Assembly: GCA_019925105.1 (NCBI GenBank)
Contig: JAHGAU010000009.1
Coordinates: 992,001 to 1,056,000 of the forward strand
DNA: 64,000 bases
Direction: 5' to 3'
Origin: Niebla homalea
Taxonomy: Eukaryota > Ascomycota > Lecanoromycetes > Lecanorales > Ramalinaceae
Shown here one piece after another: positions 37,901 to 48,244 of this stretch. The notes below the pieces were generated by a model, which saw only the letters and a list, made by a program, of their open reading frames with translations, searched no databases and had not been told where the DNA came from. A program made the translations under genes and the position numbers. Numbering within the stretch: position 1 is the stretch's first letter; each line of letters starts with the position of its first letter.

Positions 37901-40822
37901 AAAAGTTTATTTAATTAACCTTTTTACTTTTATAATTATAGTTATATAATTTTTATTTTAATAAATTTTAACTCTTTAAGAAGGTTTTATTATTGGGATA
38001 ATCTTATTAATTATTTTGTTTAATATTTTATTATTTACTTTATAAAAAGGTCGATCCGGTTTTTATTATTTAATTAAGGGAGGTCCGTAAATTATATTAT
38101 TATTTCTTCTGTTTTTATATAAACCTTTATTTTCTTAACCGTTTTTTACGCCCTTTTTATTAATAATAATAAGGTTATATTAATAATTTAATTTAAGGTT
38201 ATTTATAATAATATATAATCCGAATTATATTTTAAGTCCTTTTATAACTTATATATTACGATTATATTAATAACCTTTTTTATATTAAAGGTTAAATTAA
38301 TCGTTATTTTAAACTTATAATTCTTTTACGTAATAATTCCTTATAGTATTAATAATAAAAAGTTAACTTAAGCGGTAATTATTAATAAATTATTTAATTT
38401 AATATAATTTATCATATACCCTTCCTTATTTTATATATAATAATATAAGTTAAAGTCTTTAAGTAATATATACTTATTTAAAGTAATTAAAACCTTTTTA
38501 AGTAATAATATTATAAAAAATTTTTCCTTATTAACCGGCGGTAGGTTATATATATTATAAATATTAAAATTGCTTTTTAAGTTTTTTTCTTTTATAATAC
38601 GGAGTATATAAAGGTTTTTATTATAATAAGTAATATTTTTAATTATTTACGTTAAGCCGTTTATTTATAAAGAAGTATATTTTAATTATTTTATCCCCTT
38701 TAAAGGTTAAATAAAACCCCTCCCTTAGGTTAATAAATGAATATATATATAAGTTATATGGTAATTTTTATATTATTATAACGTTAATGTTTTTAATTTC
38801 TTTAAACTTAAATATTAATATTATTACTTTAATTCCCTCGTTATAAACGTTATATTATATTATTTTTAGAAACGTTAATATATTATATATTAATTTTTAT
38901 AAAAGCTCCCTTTTTTATACCCGTTTAAATTACGAACTTTTTATTAAAATTAAACGTTTTTTAACTTAATATTTTTTTAATTATTATTAAAGACGTAAAA
39001 TAGCCGGCCCTTAAGGTTAGGATCGTAAGGAGCTTTCTCTTTTTTACCGTTATTTACCTTTTATTATTTAATTAATTAAGTTTACGTTTTAAAACTATTT
39101 TTAATTAATTTATTAAATTAATTTTATATATATTATACCGTTGGATTTTTATAGTTATTTAAGTCATTTTATATTTAATCTCCTTAATTCTTATTATATA
39201 TTTAAAATTTTATATTAAGTATTCTTCCTTATTATATATAACGTATTTAAGTATACCCTTCGTAAGCCTTTTAATTATTAATTTTATATACTTATAAGTA
39301 TTATAACTTTTAATATAAATTATATATTTTATAATATTAAAATATTTTATAATAATATATTTATAACTTTAATACTTAAAATATTAATAAATATTAACTA
39401 TTTTATCTTATAACCGAATTATCTTAAGAAATCCTTTTTTAATAATTTTTTTATTTAAAACGTTATTATATATTTTTATTAACGTTACGCTTAATATAAC
39501 GGTAAAGTACCTCTTTATATATTTTAAGGAATTAAGTCTTTTTATTACCGGCGGAAGCTTATAATTAATAATCTTAAGCTTTAAATAAAAAATTATATTC
39601 TCTTTTTTTATGTTTTTTAATATAGTTTTTCTTTTAGTTTTCTTAAAACGTAATAAGTATATCTTATTTATTACGACGATAAATAATTACTTTAAAACCT
39701 TAATTAACTTATACTTTCTTTTATTAATTTAAGCTTTAACCCTTTTTAAGCTTTTTTTTACTTTTAAAAACGTTATATTAAAGAAAATATTTTTACTTTA
39801 TAACTTATATATTATAATAATTTATTTTATTAACGGTTTTATCGTTACTTTAAAAGCCTTTATTAATTATAACGGGTTTATTTTTACCACTACGTTCTTC
39901 TTCTTATTATTAAATAAACGGATTATTATTATCTTCGCTTTTTTTAACGCGGCCGCCCTCTCCTCCGTTATCCTTTTATTCTTTACCGCGGGTACCCTTT
40001 TTATTATTTTTATTATTTAGCTTTTTTTCATTTAAGGGGCTGTTACCTTTATACTTTTATTTTATATACTTAACCTTAAGCCGCTATCTTTACTTTTTAT
40101 TAACGTTTTCGTTACTGCCTTTTAAGAGCTTTATAGCCGCTCCGTTTTCCTTAACTTTACCTTTATTTTTATATAAAAGTCTTTTACGTTTTTTAACTTA
40201 ATCCGTAATATCGGTTAAGTTTTTAACGTAATATCCTTTTATTCTACCGTAAAAAGTCCTTTTAAGGCCTTTATTGCCTCCCTTACCGCCCTTTCGCCCT
40301 TATTTACCGCGCGATATACCGTCTCCGCCTTTTACCTTTAATCCCTTAAAATCTTATTTTCCTTATTAACCTTATTTCCCCTTTATATACTTTTAATAAT
40401 ACTTTTATTACGGTTTTCCTGCCTTTTCCCCCTATCCGTACCCCTCGCCGTTAATACTATACCGGCCTTTTTACCCCCTTATTTACTTATTATTTCCGTA
40501 TTATTATTATACGTTTTATACGCTTTAATACGCGTATTTTATTAACCTTAATTCCCTTACTTATTTTAAGCGTTATCCGGCTTATTATTATTATATTACC
40601 CGTATGTATTATCGCCGTTTCTATTAATATAGCCGTTTATTACCTTATTCTTAATCATTACGTTATTTCTACTTATCGTACTTAATATACTTCTCTTACT
40701 GTTATTAAAGCTATACATGTACGTATCGTTTTGGACCTCTGGGGTCCCTTTGTTCGTCGCCATCCTTTTTTTACCTATTAAATTTATTAAGGGACTATAA
40801 GTATATCGTTTATATAGAGATC
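34976..40822 (-). mobile_element. LINE D, full-length Tad1-like retrotransposon in LINE E
   Basis: A 5.8-kb minus-strand LINE with the 3' GATT tail at 34976-34990, the RT KAPG region near 37490-37535 and the 5' block GGACCTCTGGGGTCCC at about 40733-40748. The LINE E target sequence AATATAAATATAT is at 40823-40835. On the left the matching TATAAATATAT (34965-34975) has been separated from its upstream bases by TRIM-S, so TRIM-S came later. A 5' extension of about 60 bp (40766-40822) is not shared with LINE B. Same subfamily as LINE B and C by 5' sequence. Confidence 0.9.
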
Positions 40823-40835
40823 AATATAAATATAT

Positions 40836-41137
40836 AAAGGAACGGAAAAATAACAAACTTAAAAATAGCCTTTATAAAGATACGGTTATAAAATTATAGA
40901 TTTTCTTAAGGAAGTTAAAATATAAGAAGTATATAAAAAATTATTATTCTTTAAAAGGCCATTAATATCCTTTACCTTAAGGGATAAAAAGTAAAAACCT
41001 GGTAGACGCCGGTTTTTACCTTAACGTTATAAGTATCAGGTTTTTACGGTTATTAATAAGGCTAAAAGGCCGCGTATTAAGGAACGCCGGAATTAGCTTA
41101 ACTAGATCCGTAGTATAAATCAATCAATCAATTAATC
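40836..41137 (+). mobile_element. LINE E, 3' end after the nested insertions
   Basis: This 300-bp piece aligns with the reverse complement of the LINE B 3' end (4056-4390) and ends in AATC repeats, some changed by RIP. It is followed by the right copy of the 17-bp LINE E duplication. It restores the 3' UTR missing from the part ending at 34006. Confidence 0.9.
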
Positions 41138-41154
41138 AATCATTTTAATTTAAA

Positions 41155-42255
41155 TTAAAATAAATTAAGTTTAAGTATTGTTATTCTTTAAAAAGCTATT
41201 CTTTCTTAAAAGATTAATAGTAATAAAGGAAATTACGTTTAAAGATTCTAAGTAACTTACGTTATTCTAAATTATCTATAAGAAGTAAAATATTTAATAC
41301 TTTCAAAAAAAAACGAGGATAAAGTCTTTTATATTATTTAGCCTCCCCGGTTATCGACGGTTATAAAGGAGACTAACTCCATACGGACCCATCCCAAGAC
41401 CTTAATAATAATACGGAAGGAGAATTTTCGGTATCGTTACCTTTAATAGAACTTTAAATAAACTTTAACCGGGTATTAACGGGCCTAATATTTAACTTAA
41501 GTAATAATATAATAATACGGAATCTTTTATAAAACCTTCCTTAAGAATTTATTTTCTTAAAGGATAATAAAAGTTAATCTTTATTATTATATAATAGTAA
41601 ACGTTTAAAATAATAAACTAAATTAATAATCTTAATTTAAATTTATATATATAAATAAATAATAATATATATACTTTAAACCTTTAATAATTAAAATTTT
41701 AAATTAAAAGAAGTAAATTTATAATAGAAATAGTTAATAATAATATACGTAGTACGTAATTTTAATTAAGCGAGGTATTAATTTTATAAAAATTATTATT
41801 TATCCTTAAAAATTTTCTTTTAAAAACGGGTATATTAAAGTTGAAGTTAAAGTCTTCTCGTTAAGGTACGGGTAACCACGTATGTATACGGTTACCTTCG
41901 GGGTAATAATTTTATTAAGATCGTTAATTATAATCTTTATACTTTTAAAAAAAAATTATTATAGGGGGATTTAAATACCTTAAATTTATAATAATAAGGC
42001 AGTTATAATTAAGTTTATATATAATTTAAAGCTTTTATATACTATAGGTATTATTAATTATTAATACGTTAAATTAAACCCGTAATTTGAAAGTTATTAC
42101 GTTAATTTAAAAAGGAAAATTACGACGTATAAGTTAAGAAACATCCTAGGTCGGTAAGGTCTTAAATTAATAAAACCAGTATTAAACCTATTAAAGTATT
42201 ATTAAAGTTATATAGGTACTTAAATATATTTAATTAAACCCTGAAAATACCCTTT
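41155..42255 (-). pseudogene. Copia-2 gag region and leader
   Basis: Element sequence between the primer site (42256) and LINE E. On the minus strand this would be the 5' leader and gag. It includes a moderately GC-rich patch near 41330-41420. I did not recognise a gag motif in it, and the assignment is by position. Confidence 0.55.
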
Positions 42256-42268
42256 CGGGCTTATAACC
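42256..42268 (-). promoter_or_regulatory. Copia-2 primer binding site (half initiator tRNA-Met)
   Basis: On the minus strand the 13 bases directly after the LTR read GGTTATAAGCCCG, which with one RIP change undone is complementary to the initiator tRNA-Met anticodon arm. It is the same site as in copia-1 and fixes the minus orientation. Confidence 0.8.
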
Positions 42269-42483
42269 TATTAAATTTAAGAGATATAAATTGGTTAACT
42301 TAATTTATTTAAAAGGTTTAATTAAGTCCAAGAATTCCGCGTTAATCCGATTAAGTAAAATTATTATATCTAACGTTAAATCCGGGACCTCGTTATTTTA
42401 CCTCCTGCGTCATATATGAGTCTTATAGGTCACGTAACCAGATCCCGTGATATCTCTTGGCGCTCTCTTCTTGGATTTCGACA
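42269..42483 (-). repeat. Copia-2 LTR, right (5' LTR of the minus-strand element)
   Basis: 215 bp. It starts TATTAAAT (RIP form of TGTCAAAT) and ends TTTCGACA. The inner left half is mutated; the outer right 90 bases are intact. Confidence 0.9.
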
Positions 42484-42818
42484 CTTACGGCCACCGGGCC
42501 CTACCCTTTTACCTACAGATTCGACTTCAGCAATACCCCGGAGATCACGGTTTTAAGCGATTTAAAGCTTATAAATTCATGATTATAAACCGGGTATATC
42601 TACGATAATTATCCGGCTTACTTAAAAGCCGATTTTTCTCGGGTTTTTTCAACTTATATTTATTAACCTGCCTTAATACTTTATTACTACCTTATATAAT
42701 CGTTTCCGCGCTAACCCGGACCTTCGCATATATACTCTTTACGTCCGAGAAGCTTATTATAATGTTTTTAATGGTGGATTACTCTTGGGATAAAAGCATT
42801 TTTTTATTGGTAATAAAT
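42484..42818. other. TRIM-B1 interior, right part
   Basis: This aligns with 58370-58708 of TRIM-B2, including the shared stem-loop segment at 42535-42620 and the words ACGTCCGA and GGCTTATTATAATG further on. It is much less mutated than TRIM-B2. No coding frame is recognised. Confidence 0.8.
42535..42620. other. Copy of the shared 3' stem-loop segment (TRIM-B1)
   Basis: The best-preserved copy: GGAGATCACGG, then TTTTAAGCGATTTAAAGCTT, then ATTATAAACCGGGTATATC and ATTATCCGGCTTA. The words recur in the same order in TRIM-A, TRIM-B2 and copia-1. Confidence 0.65.
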
Positions 42819-42991
42819 TATTAGGATCTTAACTGGAGCTGAATCTTAGCTTTACCGGAGCGGAGCGGCTTTACCTTGTTCCGCTAACTTAACGCACGTA
42901 TCTTTATATATATAATACCCACATAGTTAGCTACCTACTCAACAATCATACATATTACATACATTTTACCCTTTATACTGAGCGCGCCACA
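42819..42991. repeat. TRIM-B1 right LTR
   Basis: 173 bp. Its start is mutated (TATTAGG, ATCTTAACTGG) and its last 90 bases are intact, ending GCGCGCCACA before the AATAT duplication. Confidence 0.9.
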
Positions 42992-43313
42992 AATATCTTA
43001 AATAATAATAATCCCGATAACGAAGATAAATAACTATATAAAATTAAACGTTTCCTGGATAAACGGGTTACTCTTATAAAATGAAAAAAATACTTTATAA
43101 AGTAAAAAAGCTATAAATATAAATGTAACGGATAATTTTATATTAACCGCCTAAGTTATATTAATAAATATGTAAAGAATTACGACGTAACTTTAAAGTT
43201 AAACGAAAGAAAATAAATAAGTAATACGTTGCTTATACCGTAATAACGTTCTGTAATTAAAGCTACCTTATCATAAAAAAAACCCCCGTGGTCGTGCTAG
43301 GAAAAACGCCTAG
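42992..43313 (+). pseudogene. gypsy-1 pol fragment: C-terminal chromodomain
   Basis: The gypsy frame resumes after TRIM-B1 (codons at 43022, 43082, 43142 and on). It reads YKIKRFLDKRV from 43037, then YFIK, stop, KSYKYKCN, and FYINRLSYINKYVKNYD ending about 43186. This is a chromodomain (YEIE.IL..R ... YLVKWKGY ... W.P..L), with both aromatic-cage Trp codons lost to TAA. After a probable one-base shift in an A/C run the next frame gives PRGRARKNA and a stop at 43311-43313, an AT-hook-like tail. A chromodomain at the end of integrase marks chromoviruses, which use it to find silent chromatin. Confidence 0.85.
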
Positions 43314-45091
43314 ATTTATCCGTTATTATCGGGACGTTATATACCTATTTTATGACCGGAACAGATAGTACCTATATTTATTTTATTCTGCGTAAATACC
43401 GCTACGTATAATAAGAATTCCGGGACTTTCATTTAGGTTATCATTATTTTTTTTAAGATAATAATAGTAATGCTTTTATCCTTAAAAGACATAATGTTCT
43501 ACGTTTATTAAATTAAATAAAAACAATTAATCCATAGCACTTTAAGTTATAGTATTTAAATTCATATATGATTATTATTCGAGGGAATCAGAGAATATCC
43601 TCTAAAATTATGATTTAAGGAAAAGTATTGTAAAATTATTTTGTTACTTTTCATTATATTATATTGGCGGTAAGCGGGGTTATATTATTCACTATATATA
43701 ACGTAATTGCCTACTAATTCTTACTTTTTAGCATCCTTCCAATCCTTTATCCTTTATACTTGGTCCCTTTATTATATTTATATATTAATAAGCGGAACAG
43801 CTAAAATAAAAAACGATATATTTTATTACTTACCCAATTACGGTATCGATCAGCTATAGAAAGTAGTTAATATATTTCAGAGAGTTATCGGAGTAAAACG
43901 TTACACGGATAAGCCAGAATTATTTACGTTAAATAAGTTATTTAATTTAGCCGTTATAAAGAAGCTTAAAACAAAGGACAGGGATATTAATGAATTTTCT
44001 TACCTAATATTCAATGTTAATAATACTTTTATATGGCTTAATAATAACGTAAATTTTAATAACGTATTAGCGGTAAAAATTATTAATTATATTATAGTAT
44101 AAAACCGAAACTTTCCTGGTAAGAATACCCAAAACCTTATTACGCTTAAATAACTATAAACTTTCAATAGATAAAGGGATATTAAAAGGACTCGGATAAA
44201 CCTTAAGGACCCGGCAATTATACGTATTAACCACGTTTTATACTTTATAAGCTGGAAGGATACGTACATTTTTCGAGGACAAGATGGATACTCTTAAGCC
44301 TCCTTACTGACCGAGCGTATAAAGAGGATTAAAAATTAATTTTTTTAACTTATTAAGGTATTATATAAATAGCGGATAATAGTAACATTAAGAACCTTAG
44401 ACCTTAATAGTAAATAATCTAGAATATATAAAAAGGACGCAATAACTTAAGTAAATCGCCCTAAATATATTATCGGGTTAACATAATTAAAATCGACTAA
44501 ATTAAAAAAACCCGGTAATATAATACAGCCGTTAAGGAAGGATAAGAACATATAGGTTATAATAGAAATCCCAGAAAGCGATAATACATTACCGTCATTA
44601 AGTATAAACGTATAAATGGATTTCGATAAGCTTATAAATATTATCGTAAACCCGGTTAATAAAAAACAGGAATAGGAAAGCGAGTTAATAAGGACATATA
44701 TTATATTTAACTAAAACGTTAACGCATTCATACTGTTTTAGCTCCTTAATAAGTTAAAATCCGCAATTTTAAATATCGGTTTAAACGTCTTCACGAAATA
44801 TATTATCCGTATGAAGGACGTAATCAGAAGAATGAATTTTAACCCGAGATTTACTAACAGAATAAAAATAATAAAAACATATATAGCGAATATAGTTACG
44901 ATTATAGATAATGTCAATACGTTAGATACTATATTATCTTAATTAACTAAAAATGCCGTCGCGAAATTAAAAGTAAATATATTTATATTAATAAATTTCC
45001 TTAAAAAGAATTACGTTATCGCAGAGTAGTTATAAACGCTACTATTAAATAAAGTGAATAAACTTATCAATAAAATTTCTGAAAGTTAAAT
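43314..45091 (+). pseudogene. Unidentified, weakly mutated coding region with a possible intron
   Basis: From 43734 to 45088 one frame (codons at 43836, 43839 and on) runs about 450 codons to a final TAA, with about twenty in-frame stops of RIP type and far more CA/TG than the neighbours. A candidate intron of 62 bp at 43670-43731 has GTAAGC, TACTAAT (43712-43718) and TTTTTAG; upstream, 43621-43669 is in phase with it. Further upstream (43330-43525) another frame is coherent, so the 5' structure is unclear. The protein would have helical, Lys/Asn-rich stretches. I recognise no family; it could be an old retroelement ORF or a captured host gene. An open minus frame at 44087-44269 is its antisense. 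Confidence 0.45.
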
Positions 45092-45099
45092 AATAGATA

Positions 45100-45345
45100 A
45101 ACATATAATAATGGGGACGTTATTCTCTTTTCCTTTATTCAGGCATTAATAAGATCTGGAGTTGCACTTATCCTTATCCTAGTAATAGGACAGTAATATA
45201 TACGTAAAGGACAGACTCTAGATAGATAGCCTGTTTGTCCCTCTGATAAACATTATAGATACGATATACCCATAACAGAACTTGCAGTTCCTATCAAATC
45301 CTTTTAATTATAAGTTAATAGAAAAAAAATACGTATAATAATTAT
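45100..45345. other. Less mutated patch, possible LTR
   Basis: This keeps many CA/TG pairs and shares a 16-mer (45199-45214) with 1264-1279. AATGGGGACGTTATTC near 45109 could be a purine tract and LTR start. No ends or TSD could be fixed. If the two patches are LTRs they could bound the old gypsy-1 element, but similarity is too low to claim this. Confidence 0.25.
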
Positions 45346-46310
45346 ACGGCGGCTTTTATATTATTATAATATTAACGTTTTTTACTTTTTTAAACCTAAA
45401 TGTTAATAATATTATTTCAATTACCTTATTTTATATATTATATTATTTTATTTTATTTTTAAAAGCGTTCATATATGATATATTAACTTTTATTAAAGCT
45501 TTTTATTAATATTTATTTAAGTCATTAACCTTTTATTAAAGCTAAATATTATTTACCCCGGCTTTTTTATATTTACCGTTATTACCTTAAAACAAATAAA
45601 TTTAGGGGTTAATATTATAGAAAACTTTTTTTTCTTCGCATTATTTATTACCGTTTTCTACCTTTTTTTATTTTATTAATTTTATTTATATTTAAGGATT
45701 ATTTTTGGTTATTTTACCGGTTTAAATTTATATAAATTATAACTTTAAACCTTAGGCGTTATCCTAGTTTCCTTATGTTTAATTTTTTAATTGATATTAA
45801 ATATTATTAATCTTCTACCGGGTAACCGTTTTTTTAATATATTATATATTTAAGTATATCCTTTATTAAGCCTTTTATTATTAAATTTATGTATTTATGA
45901 ATATTATAGCTTTTAACGTATATTATATACTTTATATTATTAGGGTATTTTATAATAATATGCCCCTAATTTTAGTATTTAAATTATTAATGAATATTTA
46001 CTATCTTATTTTACAGCTAGGTTAACTTAAAAAATTTATTCTCCGTTATTTTTTTATTAAAGATATTATTATATATTCTTATTAATATTATACTTAAGAT
46101 AACTATAAAGTATCTCTTTATATAATTAAGGGTATCCGTTTTTTTTATTATAAATAAAAGCTTATAATTTATAATCTTTAGTCTGGATAAAAGACCGTAT
46201 TAACGTTTTCTTATGGCCCGTCCGGATATTAATCGCCGTACGTTTTAACTATAATTATTACCCGTTTAATATTATTATTGATTATCGGCTTACCGTCCGT
46301 TATTAATAAG
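45346..46310 (-). mobile_element. LINE fragment, ORF1/endonuclease part
   Basis: This aligns by eye with LINE B from about 7840 to 8800, for example the run at 45360-45480 against 7845-7960. Neither the 3' tail nor the 5' block is present. The right part is less RIP-mutated than the left. Confidence 0.75.
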
Positions 46311-46554
46311 TATTATTAATAAAACTTTTATTTTATTTCACTACTCCCTATAAGGGCGTAAATAAGTTAACTTTAATATAATATCAAAGTATAAACCCCT
46401 TTAAGGTGGTTAAAAAGTAAAGGGTATATTACGTATAATTGAAGACATTAAAGTACAAAGGTATAAGAGTGAAGGGGCCGAAGGCCCTAATATACCCAGT
46501 CGGTGATACTCCTGGGTGCCGGACTAACCTGGGCTACCAACACCCCTGAACCCT
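46311..46554. other. Unassigned block with GC-rich island
   Basis: About 46437-46552 is GC-rich, keeps CA/TG and includes a GGGCC GAA GGCCC hairpin and TACCCAGTCGG / CTGGGTGCCGG. It is not similar to TRIM-S or the known LTRs here. The rest is AT-rich with nothing recognisable. Confidence 0.4.
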
Positions 46555-47225
46555 GATAATTACCGATAAAAAAGGGTATAAAAAACGGTTAAAAAAGCCA
46601 AAATATATATAAAGGCGGAAGAAATAATATCTTAATTAATAAAGTTTTTCCGGCTTAAAAATAAAAAGTAAATTAATTTATTTATAAAACGGATAATAAA
46701 GGTATTAAATAAAGTAACTAATATAATAATTCTAATAATAAAGCCGTCTTAAAAAATTAAGATTTATTAAAATAAAGAATATATAACGGTAATTATAAAA
46801 GTAAAAAAGCTAATTAAATAAATTAATAAATATAGAAATTAAAAAACGTTAATATAATTAAAAGAAGCTTAAAAAGAAAAAAAAAGAATTATTAAAAAGG
46901 CTAAATAAAATATACTTTTATTTAATAATATACGATTTAACCGTTTCTTTTTATAATATTTTAAAATTAATAAAAAATAATAAAAAATAAAATAAAAAAA
47001 CTCAAATATATTCTTAAGTTCCCGCCCCTTAAGAAACTTAATAATATAATAATTAATATCTTTGATAATAAAATCGAAACTTTTAAAGGAGCGTTTCCCC
47101 CCCCCCCCGCTGGACGTTAATTTATTTAATATTAAGGGTATTACGTATCCGGACTTAATGATAATAAGTAGAATTATAATTTAAAAAATAATAACTAAAA
47201 TAATTAATAAGATTTACGAATTATA
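46555..47225 (+). mobile_element. LINE fragment, start of RT region
   Basis: This matches LINE E from about 31110 to 31760, including the Cys/Lys-rich run before the KAPG block. It has a 12-base C homopolymer at 47097-47108 in the place of a shorter C run in LINE E. It ends where another LINE copy starts. Confidence 0.75.
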
Positions 47226-48063
47226 ATTAAGAATAGCGACGAACGAGGAGGCCCTAAGGCTCCAAAACGATACGTATACGTATAGCTTAAGTAATAGTAA
47301 AATAAATGTTTTAAATACGATAAGTATAAGTAGTATAATAGTTAAAATTAAAAGGGTAAAAGGACGAATAATTTATATTAATAAAAACAAGAGTAAATCG
47401 TATAAATAATATAATAACGATAAGATAAAAGGCCTTTAAATTAAATAGAAAACCTATAAGTAATAAAAAACGCGTAAAGAAGTATATAAAACGTATAAAA
47501 TTAATATAATTATAATAAAAAAATAAAGATTTAAAGATTTAAAAAAGTTAGAACGGTAAATGTAATAAAAAGAATAGGCAATAAATAGGTATAAAGTAAT
47601 AATAATAATAAAGGTATTAAGAATATATAAAATAGAAAGTAAATAAATAAAGGGAGTAAGTCGTTATATAATTAAGGGTAAATTATAAAAGGGTTAAACC
47701 AATAAATTTACGGAGGAAATATAACGGGTAAAAAAACGATAAAGGCCTTAAAAAGCCTCCTTTCAACGGAGTAAAAAATATTATATTAAAACTTAATTAA
47801 TACTATAAGTAAGGCTACGGAGCGTAAAAGACTTCTATATAAGAATAAGTATAGAGTTAAAACGGTTACGCGGCGCGTAAAAAGAAATAATAAAAATATT
47901 AATAAATAATAAAAAAGGAAATTAAAAAAGCTTTATATAAAATAAAGGAACAGTAATAAAAGCATTATAAAAAAGAAAAAATTAAACAATAAAAATTATA
48001 AAAAGGTATTTATAGTAATAAAGAAAAGGATAATAAAAATTAAAAATAAAATGACTGGGTTCA
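47226..48063 (+). mobile_element. LINE F, 5' part
   Basis: It begins with its own 5' extension, then GCGACGAACGAGGAGGCC and CTCCAAAACGATACG at about 47236-47266, the LINE 5' block in forward orientation, and continues through the first 800 bases of ORF1. It is cut by a solo TRIM-S LTR at 48069. The rest of this copy is not found on the other side. Confidence 0.8.
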
Positions 48064-48068
48064 AAAAG

Positions 48069-48244
48069 TGTTATGGCAGTACCTACCCTGGAGCAAGGGC
48101 TCCGGGGTAGGGCCTACCCCTGGGGGTGATCCCCCGGGTAGACTACCTTCTCATATGGTAATAGCGGCTTACCCCTAAGCGCTATTACCTACCCCGGATA
48201 GCTACTTTTGTCCATAAGATGGCCGAGTGGTTATCACCCTGACA
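48069..48244 (+). mobile_element. Solo TRIM-S LTR without TSD
   Basis: 176 bp, starts TGTTATGG and ends CCCTGACA, and closely resembles 34790-34964, with all three hairpins. One difference is TTTTGTCCATAAGATGGCC in place of TTTTGCCTTGGTGGCC before the A box. Flanking bases AAAAG and ATATA do not match, and plus and minus LINE fragments meet here, so it marks a rearrangement rather than a simple solo LTR. Confidence 0.85.

Larger units (their letters stand above)
23215..42483 (-). mobile_element. Copia-2, Ty1/copia retrotransposon split by nested LINE E
   Basis: 215-bp LTRs at 23215-23429 and 42269-42483 begin TGTCAAAT and end TTCGACA. The flanks CTTAG (23210-23214) and CTTAC (42484-42488) match at four of five bases. 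The primer site lies beside the right LTR, so the element reads on the minus strand. Copia's own DNA is 23215-28488 and 41155-42483, about 6.6 kb; LINE E fills the gap. Zinc knuckle (about 27500), integrase (26400-26654) and RT (YVDD at 24881-24892) occur in copia order along the minus strand. All frames carry RIP stops. It interrupts TRIM-B1; TRIM-B2 has the empty site. Confidence 0.92.
22264..42991. mobile_element. TRIM-B1, short LTR element opened by a nested copia-2
   Basis: 173-bp LTRs at 22264-22436 and 42819-42991 start TGTTAGG and end GCGCCACA. A perfect target duplication AATAT lies at 22259-22263 and 42992-42996. Its own sequence is only 22264-23214 and 42484-42991 (about 1.46 kb); the rest is copia-2 and what lies in it. 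TRIM-B2 at 57282-58875 is an uninterrupted relative of 1.6 kb and shows the empty site. The interior carries no recognisable gag-pol, so the element is non-autonomous. It lies in the gypsy-1 frame between the integrase C-terminal region and the chromodomain. Confidence 0.9.

Noticed and set aside
40766..41137. Separate 5'-truncated LINE on the plus strand
   Set aside because: The piece from 40836 continues LINE E exactly where it breaks at 34006, so it is the same copy split by LINE D and TRIM-S.
44087..44269. 60-codon minus-strand gene
   Set aside because: It lies antisense to the longer coherent plus-strand frame at 43734-45088 and matches nothing recognisable.
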